A DNA stretch of 64,000 nucleotides from Metabacillus litoralis (GCF_007994985.1 NZ_VOQF01000001.1:124001-188000); one strand, 5' to 3'. Positions 34,798 through 44,564 are shown, numbered from the stretch's first letter. Numbers and translations are program-made. The notes: a model not told the origin generated them from the sequence alone.

Positions 34798-35198
34798 TTT
34801 TATAAACCTCCTTATCTTTATGATATCACTAAATTATTGTTGACTCAGTATCAATGGTAAGAATTATTAACAGAATACAAATAATATAAAATTTGATTTT
34901 TCATCGTTTTTTAGCAGAAAATTTCCCCTTATAAAAATAATAGATATACTACGCATTTACTTGCTGTTACAACTGTCAATTATTTAATCAAGCAAACTAA
35001 AATGAAGAGGTAACTGTGTAGAAAAACAGCTGAAAATTCCGACTCAAAACAAATCTTCATGATGCATTTTTTTAATCTAATGAACAGTATAAGAGAAGTG
35101 AAACCCTTGTTACTTCGTGCTAGTTAATTCTATGTTTTAATCATAGCATAGAAAGGTAAATAACATTAAAATACTATAGTTGCAAATGGGTGAATAAA
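34798..35198. other. Gene-free stretch
   Basis: This is the divergent intergenic region between the HAD gene and the YrhK-like gene. No further reading frame, hairpin or repeat is seen. Confidence 0.4.
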
Positions 35199-35510
35199 AT
35201 GTTTAAAAAATTAAAAAATCGAACAACACTTGATCAAGAAACGATTCAAATTCATTTAGGAAAAAAGAACATGGTCATCCAAAATCGTTATCAAATGGTT
35301 TACTACCTTAATAATATTCTTCAAGGATTATTATATTTGACCGGTAGTATTCTTTTTCTATCAAAATTTAACGAAGTATACGCTATTTCCTTTTTTATCG
35401 CTGGTAGTTTCCTGATGGTTTTCCGTTCTCTTATTCAAATTGTAAGAGATATTCATTTAATGAAGTTAGAAAATGAAGGTAACACGAATACACCAAACAA
35501 CTCATATTAA
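35199..35510 (+). CDS. YrhK-family membrane protein
   Basis: The 103-residue protein from the ATG at 35199 (GGGTGA upstream; a GTG lies three codons earlier) has two helices (about 36-56 and 64-80). The NRYQMVYYLNNILQGLLYL and FMVFRSLIQIVRDIHL segments fit YrhK-like proteins. Function unknown. Confidence 0.7.
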   Translation: MFKKLKNRTTLDQETIQIHLGKKNMVIQNRYQMVYYLNNILQGLLYLTGSILFLSKFNEVYAISFFIAGSFLMVFRSLIQIVRDIHLMKLENEGNTNTPNNSY

Positions 35511-35609
35511 GAATTGTTCGGCAGAATGGACAAACCTCTTGGTTCAATTATTTCAGATTCACTTAAACTTTATTTGAAGTAACTCACCCAATTAAAAGAA
35601 ATATCTCAG

Positions 35610-35790
35610 TGGTGGGTTATTTTCAGTTAAACTTTGTTGTTGATTTCCGTTACAGGCATTCTCTTTCCGCGAGCGGTCCGGGAGCCTCCTCGGCGCAAGC
35701 GCCTGTGGGGTCTCCCTTTGACAGGCTTCTCCCGCAGGAGTCTCATGCCTTTCACTACAATCAACAAAATGCTTAAAAATCAACATTAAG
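35610..35790. repeat. GC-rich dispersed repeat, family A
   Basis: This block of about 170 bp contains GAGCGGTCCGGGAGCCTCCT and TCTCCCTTTGACAGGCTTCT. It is an inverted near-copy of 55690-55850. It is internally partly palindromic, and the spurious reading frames it carries are not genes. This is a familiar class of Bacillaceae intergenic repeat. Confidence 0.8.
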
Positions 35791-35817
35791 CTTTAACATA
35801 GCCTTTTATTAAAGGCT

Positions 35818-35976
35818 GTTTTCGCAAACTTTGTTGCTTTAAAATACCTAAAGCAATTAGCATTGTATAAAGTCTAGTGGCATCTTTTCTTCATAAAATG
35901 GTACCCTTATAGTGAAAAAACACTATTTACATTCCAAATTTTTAGTTACATAGCAACAATTGTTCAGAAAAGAGCC
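35818..35976. repeat. Dispersed repeat, family B, copy 1
   Basis: This block of about 160 bp starts TTTTCGCAAACTTTGTTGCT and includes AAAGTCTAGTGGCATCTTTT. Inverted copy at 45866-46001 and direct copy at 50195-50340. Confidence 0.75.
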
Positions 35977-36227
35977 TTATTAAAAGAATCTCCAGTAGAT
36001 ATTAGGTTAGTGATTTGATACTTTATATATAAATAGTAGTTCAGCTAAGTTAATTAACTAAAACGATGTTCAAACAGTGAGCAGAAAAGTTCTTTCTCAA
36101 CTAGTTATTTGTTTCTGTTTGAAATTTCCCATTGTCATATTTATACCTACAAAAAAAATACTTAAATTTAGAGTTTGTCTAACTTCAGTCATTTCGTGCA
36201 ATTATAACGCTCTTAAATATGTACTTG

Positions 36228-36866
36228 TTAAAGATAAGCTTCATTTGGATCAGAAGAAAGCTCTTCGATCGTAAGAAAATCAAAACGCACAGTTTGATCT
36301 TTTCCTTTGGGACTGCATGCGAATAATCCAGCTGAAATTGTTGAGTCACAAGGAATATCCAGGTGAGCTAGCCGTATTTGCATCCATTCTTCTCCATCAA
36401 AGGAAAAATCAACATAACAATTATGAGCAATCCTAGATATTCTAAAGTATAAGTCAATCTCTTTAGACTCCATAATTTGTGTCGACCAGTCAGAATATCC
36501 ATGATTTGTTACTACTGTACCCAATTTACTCAAAGTATTCGTTATATATTCTAAAGAAGTTTTAACCCAAACATCCTTTGAAAAACGAATCATCAACCCT
36601 GCCTGGTCGTATTTTGACTTTGGAAAAGTTTTGACCTTTGTGGTCATCCTAAAATTTTTATCTATATTCGTATAAAGAAAATGACCATTATCTGCTTCAA
36701 AGCCGTAATGTGTTTTTTGCCAGTAATCTGTTTCCTGATCGGTTTGTAAAACCAATTGAGAACTAGTTGGATCAACAAACCAATTCTTAGGTTCACAACG
36801 CCATTCTAGTAAGCTATTTAATTGTTCACTTTCAAATTTCTCCTCAAGAATCGACCGTTTATCCAA
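36228..36866 (-). CDS. DUF1349-family protein (concanavalin-like fold)
   Basis: The 212-residue protein from a TTG at 36866 (GGAGGG 6 bases upstream; the frame extends to 36890) has the DUF1349 pattern WRCEPKNWFVDPTSSQLVLQ, YDQAGLMIRFSKDVWVKTSLEY and ISAGLFACSPKG. Related proteins are predicted carbohydrate-binding beta-sandwiches. Probably cytoplasmic, with no signal peptide. Confidence 0.85.
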   Translation of the reverse strand: MDKRSILEEKFESEQLNSLLEWRCEPKNWFVDPTSSQLVLQTDQETDYWQKTHYGFEADNGHFLYTNIDKNFRMTTKVKTFPKSKYDQAGLMIRFSKDVWVKTSLEYITNTLSKLGTVVTNHGYSDWSTQIMESKEIDLYFRISRIAHNCYVDFSFDGEEWMQIRLAHLDIPCDSTISAGLFACSPKGKDQTVRFDFLTIEELSSDPNEAYL

Positions 36867-37035
36867 CCAAATCCCTCCAAATTTAATCAATTACATACTT
36901 CCTCAATCATTATACTACTTATTTATATCTTCAATCGTTAAATTCCAAGCTCTTGTTTGATGATTTTTTCATCAATAAACATCAGTGAAAATATGTAAAA
37001 GTTAGCACTCCTAGTCTTCATTGTAAATCCCCATA

Positions 37036-38214
37036 TTATCCATTAATAATATTTCTACGAAAATATATAAATACAATCATTATTACGCCTAACCCAGCAC
37101 AAATCGAATACATCATTGAGTATGATGACATATCGGCTATAGGTCCCATCATTACTCCTCCTAGAGATACACCAAGATCAGCCATAGCTATAAATAAACC
37201 TAGTAACACATTTCGATTCACCTGTGGTAAAACAAAGCTTAAATAGGTTGTTAGCGTCGGATACAAAAGAGCTTGCGCTATTCCAATTAAACATGCACCA
37301 GCATAAAAAAAGCTAGCTCCACCATTTATAGCAAAACTCACACATTGTGTTCCCGTTGCTAATAGAAGCATCATACCCATTATAAAACCTGGATGCCACT
37401 TTCCATCAGAAGGGATTTTCTTTCTTAAAGTAAACCGAGAAAAGACAACAGTTCCTGCTATGATCATAAGGAAAATTCCAGCATTTCCGTTTTCTATCAC
37501 GTCAGCATATAGGGGAATAAAGATCGTCGTTGCACCGAATATAATTGAACCAACTAACATAAGAACACTGCATGTAAACAAAGATGGATTTTTCACTAGA
37601 TGGCCAAAAGAATGATACATATTTTTACCTTGCTCTGAATTGTTTGTAGCAGTCTGTGCTTCCTGTTTACCCATTTTGGCACTATATCCAACAACTCCAG
37701 TAAAGATGGCAATTCCGATCATCACCACTGCAAAGTATTCCATCCCTCCTTGCCAAATACCTAGTGCCAATAATGGACCAATAATACCTGGGATATAAGA
37801 AAATAAAGAATAAAGTGATATCCCTTGAGAACGGTCTTTTTCTGGCAGAGCATCAATAATTCCGATCTGTAATGCCATTGAAAAGAATGCTGTTGATACG
37901 CCTTGTAACATACGAGCAACCAGATAACCACCTAGCCCTGTTACCGTATATAATATTAAAGCAAAACCATTTACAATAAGAATAATTCGTAATACTTTTA
38001 TTGAACCATACTTTTGAATAATGTGACCTGCCCAGGGTCTAAAAAACATAGTTGTAAATAAATAGGCCCCCATAATCAAACCAATTGTTGAATTGGTGGC
38101 TCCTAGGGAATCTCCTTTCAAAGGGATAATAACATTTAGTATAGAATTGGCACTAAAATAAAGAAGCACCAAAAGATATAATCGTAGAAAGGGCCAAGAC
38201 AAAGCTCCACTCAA
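37036..38214 (-). CDS. cntE: MFS transporter, CntE-type opine-metallophore exporter
   Basis: The 392-residue protein has 12 predicted membrane helices. It is strikingly similar in pattern to the staphylopine exporter CntE: ALSWPFLRLYLLVLLYFSAN at the start, GATNSTIGLIMGAYLFTTMF, FRPWAGHIIQKYGSIKVLRI, FFSMALQIGIIDALPEKDRS and MADLGVSLGGVMMGPIAD. The start is a TTG with GGAGGAG upstream. Directly upstream lie remnants of a nickel/opine ABC importer and two Zur boxes, the usual partners of cnt loci. It may now act alone. Confidence 0.75.
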   Translation of the reverse strand: MSGALSWPFLRLYLLVLLYFSANSILNVIIPLKGDSLGATNSTIGLIMGAYLFTTMFFRPWAGHIIQKYGSIKVLRIILIVNGFALILYTVTGLGGYLVARMLQGVSTAFFSMALQIGIIDALPEKDRSQGISLYSLFSYIPGIIGPLLALGIWQGGMEYFAVVMIGIAIFTGVVGYSAKMGKQEAQTATNNSEQGKNMYHSFGHLVKNPSLFTCSVLMLVGSIIFGATTIFIPLYADVIENGNAGIFLMIIAGTVVFSRFTLRKKIPSDGKWHPGFIMGMMLLLATGTQCVSFAINGGASFFYAGACLIGIAQALLYPTLTTYLSFVLPQVNRNVLLGLFIAMADLGVSLGGVMMGPIADMSSYSMMYSICAGLGVIMIVFIYFRRNIING

Positions 38215-38253
38215 AATTTCTTCTCCTCCAAATCTATCAGTACATTAACCTGA

Positions 38254-38530
38254 TTAAAACGTGATCAATGATTGCAATAATTTTCTTGCATAAAAGGATT
38301 TTACGTTCTTTAAGTGTTCAATTTTAACTATTTCTTCTATACTTCCTTCTTTAAAAATAATCACTCGATCACAAATATAGGCGCAGCCTGCAATTAATGT
38401 ATCAGCGACTGATTCTGTACCATTAAAAATATCTTTACTAAGTTTCTCTATCAATCGCATACCATATTGCTTCACGAACAGTCATTTCACATATTGGATT
38501 ATTAGCTAAATAAAACAATAATTACTAAAC
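38254..38530 (-). pseudogene. Collapsed remnant of a Cnt/Nik-type ABC importer
   Basis: One frame reads LANNPICEMTVREAIWYAID and, after a shift, LSKDIFNGTESVADTLIAG. That is the conserved VREAIWYAID region of family-5 substrate-binding proteins (CntA/NikA/OppA). It runs directly into AYICDRVIIFKEGSIEEIVK and KNVKSFYARKLLQ, the C-terminal tail of an ABC ATPase (CntF/OppF-like). A large deletion has therefore fused the middle of the binding-protein gene to the end of the last ATPase gene. Confidence 0.65.
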
Positions 38531-38711
38531 TTACTAACTTGAATTTTTAATGAACAAAAACATTCTGTCACAATAAAACGAAACAATTACGATTTGAAGA
38601 AAATACTTATCTCTTAGTTTAAGACAAGTTCTATTAAACTTCTTTTTTTCCTATACTTTTTCCTATTTCACTGCAGATCATATTTAAAACTTCTTCAAAG
38701 CTATGAACAAC

Positions 38712-38730
38712 AATCGTATTTATTACGATT
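38712..38730. promoter_or_regulatory. Candidate Zur box 1
   Basis: AATCGTATTTATTACGATT matches the palindromic Bacillus Zur consensus (AAATCGTAAT n ATTACGATTT) with a changed centre. It lies upstream of the importer remnant and cntE on the minus strand. Confidence 0.6.
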
Positions 38731-38774
38731 TGAAAACTAAAAATAAACCACTCTTTAAATAACCTCACCTTCCC

Positions 38775-38795
38775 AATTCGTAATGATTACTATTT
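38775..38795. promoter_or_regulatory. Candidate Zur box 2
   Basis: AATTCGTAAT, G, ATTACTATTT differs from the Zur consensus at two positions. Tandem boxes support zinc-starvation control of the original cnt operon. The rest of 38531-38952 holds no gene. Confidence 0.65.
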
Positions 38796-38952
38796 AGCAA
38801 ATAATACCACTATAAATCAACTTTCGTCAACTAAAAATTGGAATTTTTGATCAAATTCGCAGAATAACTAATAGGAAAGGATCTTTAAAAATCCTTTCCT
38901 TATAAACAACTTCTTCTCATTCGACACTCTGCTTGTAATCTAACCCCACTTG

Positions 38953-39378
38953 CTACCCAACCCTATTAAAAAACCCCGCTACAACAGGAAAACGTTCAAA
39001 TTCCATTCTCATCTTTCGAAACGAAATCACATCATTTCCTCTAGTAAGTTCATAATCTAGTGAATATTCATGACAATTCACTGGAGTGTGTCCAAATGTT
39101 TCTGTAAAAAATTGAATAGCTCTTTGCTTGCTATTTGCAAAGATAAACACATATTCATTATGCTTCAGCTTTAATGAATAAATGCCAATTTTATGAAAAC
39201 CTAATACATTATTTTCGATCATTTCGCCTACTTTTTGATGATCTGCTTCATCAAAGTTCAACTGTGAAATATCGTCAGTTAAAGAAATTTTCTTCTCTTT
39301 AAGTAAATGAAATATGTAATGCGCTAATGGAGATTCTTCCAGCTGAAGGGATTGTAAGTATAGTTCTTTTACAAGCAT
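38953..39378 (-). CDS. Hypothetical protein next to replication pair
   Basis: The 141-residue soluble protein begins MLVKELYLQSLQLEESPLAH and ends MRMEFERFPVVAGFFNRVG. The start is an ATG with GAGGTG upstream. It lies 77 bases downstream of the DnaB-like gene on the same strand, so it is probably part of that replication module. Family not recognised. Confidence 0.6.
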   Translation of the reverse strand: MLVKELYLQSLQLEESPLAHYIFHLLKEKKISLTDDISQLNFDEADHQKVGEMIENNVLGFHKIGIYSLKLKHNEYVFIFANSKQRAIQFFTETFGHTPVNCHEYSLDYELTRGNDVISFRKMRMEFERFPVVAGFFNRVG

Positions 39379-39455
39379 TTTTTAAAGCACCTCACTACTT
39401 TAGAATTTTAAATACATTTTATCTTCATTTTTAAACAATATTTTTTAGTTATAAT

Positions 39456-40700
39456 CTAATTCTTTTGATCCTCAATCTTCCCTGTATGCTCGTTGTAATG
39501 TACTTTAATAAATCCAACAGGACCATTTCGGTTTTTAGAGACAATGATTTCTAGAGATTGATCTTGAACATCTTTGTCATAATAAGCTTCACGATAAAGA
39601 AACAAAATCACATCCGCATCTTGCTCAACACTGCCTGATTCCCTGATATCCGACATCATCGGTCGTTTGTTTGCTCTCGTTTCGACTGACCTGTTTAATT
39701 GGGCCAAACAAATCACAGGACAATCAAAATCCTTTGCTATCATTTTGAGAGATTTTGAGATTTCGGTTACTTGTAAATGAGAATTTCCTCCGTAAACATC
39801 ACTAGGAGAAATGAGTGTTAAGTAATCAATAAAAAGAATTGGTTTTTTATTTGGGTATTGATGAATCATTTTTCTCGTTTTTGCTCTCATTTCAGCAACT
39901 GTTTGTCCCGCACCATCAAAGATGTGGATATTTGTTTCATTTAAGTCATGAATAACGTCTGACCATTTATTTTTTTGAGTAGCTGTTAACATATTTTTCG
40001 GATCTCGCATTTTTGAGCGATTAAAGTTCCCTGTTGAAGCAATTAATCGTTTGGTGATTAATTTTCCCGGCATTTCTAACGAAAAAACAAGTGGCAAATA
40101 CCCATCCCATCCCACCATTTTCGCAAAATGAAGCATCACATCTGTTTTCCCCATCGATGGTCTTGCGGCTAAGATTGTCACTTCTCCGCTTTGAAATCCT
40201 CCTGTTACTTCATCAAGTTTTTTAATACCAGTTGTTGCATGATGTAAGATTTCTTGATCCTCCCATGGTGCTTCATAGATTGAAGACAACGCATGTTGTA
40301 GGGACGTGTGATCATCAATTTTACTTTGATTAATTTTATCCAGGCTAGTAATAACCTTAGATATATCCCAATCATTCATATTTGCGATTGTTAAGATGTT
40401 TTTCTTTTCTCGCTCTTTCCAAAGATCAAGAATAATCTTTTCAATTCCTTCAAACCTCTCTACATCACCATATGATAACAGCTCAGAAAGATAAGACATC
40501 CCACCGAAGGAATTGAGATCTGGTAAAGTTGTTAACGAGATTAAATCGATATTTTTACCGCCTTGATGATATTCCACCATTCTACGCATTAATTCTTTAT
40601 GTATTGTGCCTTCCAATTGATCAGGCCTAATAACAGTATCCTTTAGAAGATACTCTGCCTTCATCAAGCTTCCTAAAAATGCTTTTTCTGCGATAGTCAT
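39456..40700 (-). CDS. DnaB-like replicative helicase paralogue
   Basis: The 414-residue RecA-fold helicase has an N-terminal DnaB domain (AEKAFLGSLMKAEYLL). Its C-terminal motor has Walker A ARPSMGKT (about residue 185), Walker B PILFIDYL, the motif CLAQLNRSVETRANKRPMMS and RESGSVEQDADVILFLYR. It is shorter than the housekeeping DnaB (about 450). It overlaps the DnaD-like gene by 4 bases (ATGA). It probably loads at a phage- or plasmid-type origin, yet no such element surrounds it. Confidence 0.9.
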   Translation of the reverse strand: MTIAEKAFLGSLMKAEYLLKDTVIRPDQLEGTIHKELMRRMVEYHQGGKNIDLISLTTLPDLNSFGGMSYLSELLSYGDVERFEGIEKIILDLWKEREKKNILTIANMNDWDISKVITSLDKINQSKIDDHTSLQHALSSIYEAPWEDQEILHHATTGIKKLDEVTGGFQSGEVTILAARPSMGKTDVMLHFAKMVGWDGYLPLVFSLEMPGKLITKRLIASTGNFNRSKMRDPKNMLTATQKNKWSDVIHDLNETNIHIFDGAGQTVAEMRAKTRKMIHQYPNKKPILFIDYLTLISPSDVYGGNSHLQVTEISKSLKMIAKDFDCPVICLAQLNRSVETRANKRPMMSDIRESGSVEQDADVILFLYREAYYDKDVQDQSLEIIVSKNRNGPVGFIKVHYNEHTGKIEDQKN

Positions 40701-41659
40701 CCATCTTCACCTGCTGTTATATCTAAAACAAATTCTCCAGGTATTGCCCTTCCAGCTTTTTCATTGTATGTATTCTGCTTTTGATTTTTATTTTGCTTTT
40801 CTTGATATAAATCGATCTCTTCAACCGTTCGCAATGATTGATGATCCCAGTTTTTAAGAATGCCAATCACATAGTTTAATTTCCGCTTATTATTCGCACA
40901 AGCTATTGTCAAAGCCTTTAAGATCACTTTCTTCGGTTGTGAAAAATTTGAAGCATCAAGCCAGGATAACAGCTGCTCTTTAGCATTCATATTAGACACA
41001 CCAAAGCCATTATTGTCCCAAAACTCAACAATTTCCTTCACACCTTTTGTTTCTTGTTTTTGTGGAAGCTGTTTTATGTTACTATCACTTTCTGCCTTGG
41101 AATTATTATCTTTTTCTTGTTGATCTTGTTCTGTAGCAGAAATAATGACAGATTCATTTTCATCTAAATTCTCACTTTTTGAGTCCTGATTTGTATGTTC
41201 TTCAATTGGATTGCTGCTATATTGATTGACATTGTTTTTATTATAATAATCGTCATAAAGACTACGCATTTCCTTTTTCTCAATTCCTTCTGAGATAAAT
41301 GGAATAAGCGACATATCAATTACCTGCTTTAATTCAGATTTAATACAATCCATCATAGGTTTTCCACCCTTATTCAGGTTATGTTTCCCCCAGTTTTTAA
41401 TGGCAACTTCCTTAGTTGCCGGATTGTATCGGATTAACTTATGATGATTAACGAAACGATCGACAAGTGAATGAACCTTCTCAATCGAAAGATCTGTATC
41501 ACTTGATATCTTTTTTGGGGATATTTTATAAATTCCAATTTGAGTTGTTCTAAAATTTGTTAGAAGAAAAAAGTAAAAGTACCTATCCTCTATCGTCATC
41601 ACATCTGATACCTCTAGATCTTCCCAAAAATCACAACGTATCATTCGATATAAAGCCAT
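40697..41659 (-). CDS. DnaD-like replisome organiser/helicase loader
   Basis: The 320-residue protein starts MALYRMIRCDFWEDLEVSDV with a winged-helix-type head (about 1-110). A Gln/Asn/Lys-rich linker (about 150-200) follows, then a DnaD domain (VEFWDNNGFGVSNMNAKEQL, KKVILKALTIACANNKRKLN, VIGILKNWDH). This architecture matches phage replisome organisers and chromosomal DnaD. It is translationally coupled to the DnaB-like helicase. Confidence 0.88.
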   Translation of the reverse strand: MALYRMIRCDFWEDLEVSDVMTIEDRYFYFFLLTNFRTTQIGIYKISPKKISSDTDLSIEKVHSLVDRFVNHHKLIRYNPATKEVAIKNWGKHNLNKGGKPMMDCIKSELKQVIDMSLIPFISEGIEKKEMRSLYDDYYNKNNVNQYSSNPIEEHTNQDSKSENLDENESVIISATEQDQQEKDNNSKAESDSNIKQLPQKQETKGVKEIVEFWDNNGFGVSNMNAKEQLLSWLDASNFSQPKKVILKALTIACANNKRKLNYVIGILKNWDHQSLRTVEEIDLYQEKQNKNQKQNTYNEKAGRAIPGEFVLDITAGEDG

Positions 41660-41827
41660 CTATCATCACTACCTTTTTTATGTAAGTTTCTTTCCATTTT
41701 GTATATATAGAAAAAAACAAATCGGGTAGCGTGTTTTTTAAAAAAATATTTAAAAAATTATCTCGAGCTGCAATTTTTGTTTGGTTTACTTTAATTTTTC
41801 ATTCTCACTACGAATTTTCAACCTAAA

Positions 41828-41860
41828 TAAAAAAACGTTCCTTACTTTTGTAAGAAACGT
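41828..41860 (-). terminator. Terminator hairpin upstream of the replication pair
   Basis: ACGTTCCTTAC pairs with GTAAGAAACGT around a TTTT loop, with a U-run on the minus strand. It ends transcription from 42024-42524. The rest of 41660-42023 has no gene. Confidence 0.65.
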
Positions 41861-42023
41861 CACTACCAACACTCGTTAAAAAAATTCATTATTCTTCGCT
41901 TATTTTAGCATTGGGTTAAAAGTTCTTTTGTTGTTTTTGTTTTTGTTTTTCTTTTTCTTTTTGCCCACGTATCGTGAAAAATATTTGAACGTATCGTCAA
42001 AAAAATTCTATTTTGTTATTATT

Positions 42024-42524
42024 TTAATTCCCATCCCTCTTTGTAGCACTCAACATCCCTCTTCTTCGCTTCACTTTTTCCACCAAAAACTGAACTGCAT
42101 ATAATAAATATGCTTTATAGTGTATGTATATAAAAAATTGAAAATAATTTAATCGATATAAACGTAAAATTTTAATTTTCTTTAGAAAAGCTATAAAAAT
42201 AAAAGCAAAGAATATATTAAAAATCACATTAACAAGGACAAACTTTTTAAAGTTTCCATAAGTATATTTCAGGATCCACATCGAAACCGGTACATATGGA
42301 CCAATATCAAACGGTAGTTCATCTCTTATAAATTTTTGAGGTTTATCATAGAATTTCCAATACTTTTTCTTTCGACCAATTAGATGACTTATGATTTCAT
42401 AAATTCCTATTACAACACTCGATAAAGAATAGCGCATAATACTGCGCTTACCTATAAACAAAGTGGATAACCATGGTAGACCCATCATTAAAGTATTAAA
42501 GATTTTGTGTTTTCTTGAAGTCAT
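42024..42524 (-). CDS. Integral membrane protein (CBO0543-like)
   Basis: The 166-residue protein has about four helices and the segment ELPFDIGPYVPVSMWILKYT, then GNFKKFVLVNVIFNIFFAF, resembling the CBO0543 family of spore-former membrane proteins. Unknown function. GAGGTG precedes the ATG. Confidence 0.65.
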   Translation of the reverse strand: MTSRKHKIFNTLMMGLPWLSTLFIGKRSIMRYSLSSVVIGIYEIISHLIGRKKKYWKFYDKPQKFIRDELPFDIGPYVPVSMWILKYTYGNFKKFVLVNVIFNIFFAFIFIAFLKKIKILRLYRLNYFQFFIYIHYKAYLLYAVQFLVEKVKRRRGMLSATKRDGN

Positions 42525-42723
42525 ACGTTAGTAGCACCTCGACATAATGAATTAACTAGATATATCTAAAATGTCCAAATACTATTTATTTAAACCACTT
42601 TATTTAAAAAGACTCAATGCTTCACAATATTAATTTTTGTTTACTAATAAATTTAATCAGATTATAATTCTTGATAGGAAGTATTCTATTTACATAATAA
42701 AATTTTTTCGAATGGTGAAGACG

Positions 42724-43902
42724 ATGAATTTACTACTAGATATGAAGACCATTTTCATTACATTAGTGTGCGGTAATTTTTTTACTGTGTTTTTAATATC
42801 TGCTTATTGGCAGCAACATAAACATAATAAAACCTTGAATACTTTTTTTGCTGCAAAATGCATACAAGCAATTGCGTGGCTTTTCTTAACTATTAGAGGT
42901 GGAATTCCTGACATTTTTTCGATCTCACTAGCCAACAGTCTACTGTTTGTTGGTCTCTCATTAGAAATAGCTTCAGTGTTATTGCTGTTGCAAGTCTTTT
43001 CTAAGCGTGTAAAAAAATTCTACATTTACTTGACGCTAATCAATCTTATTGGCTTTCATATCATTATTCTATTTTACAATTTAGAGAATGTAAGAATTGC
43101 CTTTGCGTCCATTGGCTCTGCCATAGTCATCATCTTACCTACTTATAAATTACTTTTTCAACAATCTTCAACACCATTAAAAAAAGTATTAGGCACTCTT
43201 TATTTTCTCATCCTGTTTTCTCTTATTTTTAGGGGCATTTCTGCTTTAAATGATCAAGCAATGGGATTGTTTACACCAAGTATTACTCAAAGTCTATCTT
43301 TCCTATCCCTTTATTTATCAATGATTTTAGGTAATATCGGGTTCATTTTACTGTTAAAAGAAAGAGCTGATGAAGAGTTAATAAAATTATCTAAATATGA
43401 TGATCTAACCAATGCCTTAAATCGTAGAAGTTTTATCGAGCAATCAAAACAATACTTAATACACTATCAAAAAATACAAAAACCTGTTTCTTTACTTCTT
43501 TTCGACCTTGATCACTTTAAACAGATAAACGACCAGCATGGACATGAAGTAGGTGACCGAGTACTTAAAGATATAGCTTCCCACATTTTTCAACAAATGA
43601 CCCAAGATGGTTTGTTTGGCCGATATGGTGGTGACGAGTTTGCTATTTTACTTCCCAATACTGATGAAAACCAATCTTCAATATTTGCGGAGAAAATGCT
43701 AAATTCTAAGAAAGTATATACTCTTGAAGAAATGTCTGTTGAATATTCGTTAAGTATCGGTGTTATTACAGTTGTTCCTACGGAGAATATCTCGATGGAA
43801 TCACTTTACGTTATCTGTGACAAAGCACTTTATGATTCGAAAAATGCTGGGAGAAACAAGGTGTCAAGGCGTTATTATGAAACATTAGAGGCAATTGGGT
43901 AA
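42724..43902 (+). CDS. Membrane-bound diguanylate cyclase (GGDEF)
   Basis: The protein has about 392 residues from the ATG at 42724 (the frame extends to a TTG at 42637 without a site). Seven hydrophobic helices fill roughly the first 210 residues. A GGDEF domain follows with DLTNALNRRSF, FDLDHFKQINDQHGHEVGD and an intact GRYGGDEFAILLP active site. No RxxD inhibitory site precedes the GGDEF, so product inhibition is unlikely. It makes cyclic di-GMP in response to an unknown membrane signal. No EAL domain is present. Confidence 0.92.
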   Translation: MNLLLDMKTIFITLVCGNFFTVFLISAYWQQHKHNKTLNTFFAAKCIQAIAWLFLTIRGGIPDIFSISLANSLLFVGLSLEIASVLLLLQVFSKRVKKFYIYLTLINLIGFHIIILFYNLENVRIAFASIGSAIVIILPTYKLLFQQSSTPLKKVLGTLYFLILFSLIFRGISALNDQAMGLFTPSITQSLSFLSLYLSMILGNIGFILLLKERADEELIKLSKYDDLTNALNRRSFIEQSKQYLIHYQKIQKPVSLLLFDLDHFKQINDQHGHEVGDRVLKDIASHIFQQMTQDGLFGRYGGDEFAILLPNTDENQSSIFAEKMLNSKKVYTLEEMSVEYSLSIGVITVVPTENISMESLYVICDKALYDSKNAGRNKVSRRYYETLEAIG

Positions 43903-44027
43903 GCTAAAGATCATCCCGAATTATTATGTTTTAGTTCAATTAACTCTCACCTAAAAGTTCGGGTCGATATTTGCTATCATCAATAGATTTTATGGTTTTG
44001 CATACTATTTATAAAAACTAGTGGAAT

Positions 44028-44112
44028 GGAGCGGAAGACACTTGACTCCTTCGGATGTAGAGGAAAGGCTAAGACCCCACAGGAGAACCTTGTGTCTACA
44101 GCGCAATGAAAC
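44028..44112. repeat. Degenerate family A repeat
   Basis: TGGAGCGGAAGACACTTGAC and CTAAGACCCCACAGGAGAAC are recognisable pieces of the GC-rich repeat seen at 35610 and 55690, heavily worn. It is the only feature in the gap 43903-44237. Confidence 0.5.
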
Positions 44113-44237
44113 GAGCTTATTTTCCAAACTAGACTAATTAATAATTAAATATATTAGAATACTATGGATTTATTATCTTTGTGAATTGATTAATTTGATT
44201 ATGCTTTACCTCTTTTTTACAGAACAATAGTAAACAA

Positions 44238-44564
44238 TTAGTCTACAGAGATATCGGCTGCTACAATATCACCTTCAACCTTATCTATTTCCTTTTCCCC
44301 TTCAATTGATATTTGTACACGTTGTGCTACTTTTAAATCTGAAAACTGTTGAACATCCCCTGAAAACGAGGTATTTTTTGTTACAAAAATAGTATATGCT
44401 GGATAGGTTGCTGTTGGATCTCCATTTCCAGTTCCAACAACAATACTACTTGTTGAGTCTTCTATTTCTAAAATATGACCTTTCACACCAAATTCAACAT
44501 TCTTTCCACAAGCTGAAAGTATTAAAACACTTAAAACAGTTAAAATCAAAGTAATCTTCTTCAT
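44238..44564 (-). CDS. Lipoprotein, DUF3221/YobA-like
   Basis: The 108-residue precursor from the ATG at 44564 (GGAGG upstream; the frame extends to 44612) has a signal peptide and lipobox LILSACG. A small beta-barrel-like domain follows (GVKGHILEIEDSTSSIVVGT). It resembles DUF3221 lipoproteins. Role unknown. Confidence 0.7.
   Translation of the reverse strand: MKKITLILTVLSVLILSACGKNVEFGVKGHILEIEDSTSSIVVGTGNGDPTATYPAYTIFVTKNTSFSGDVQQFSDLKVAQRVQISIEGEKEIDKVEGDIVAADISVD

Noticed and set aside
35592-35786. Reading frame of 64 codons with an ERHETPAGEACQRETPQ-like translation (also 55706-55912)
   Set aside because: It is the translation of the GC-rich dispersed repeat. The same string appears wherever the repeat occurs and it has no ribosome site, so it is not a gene.
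39456-41659. DnaB/DnaD pair as the housekeeping replication genes
   Set aside because: The helicase is short and overlaps a DnaD-like gene with a low-complexity linker; chromosomal dnaB and dnaD lie in other, well-known gene contexts.
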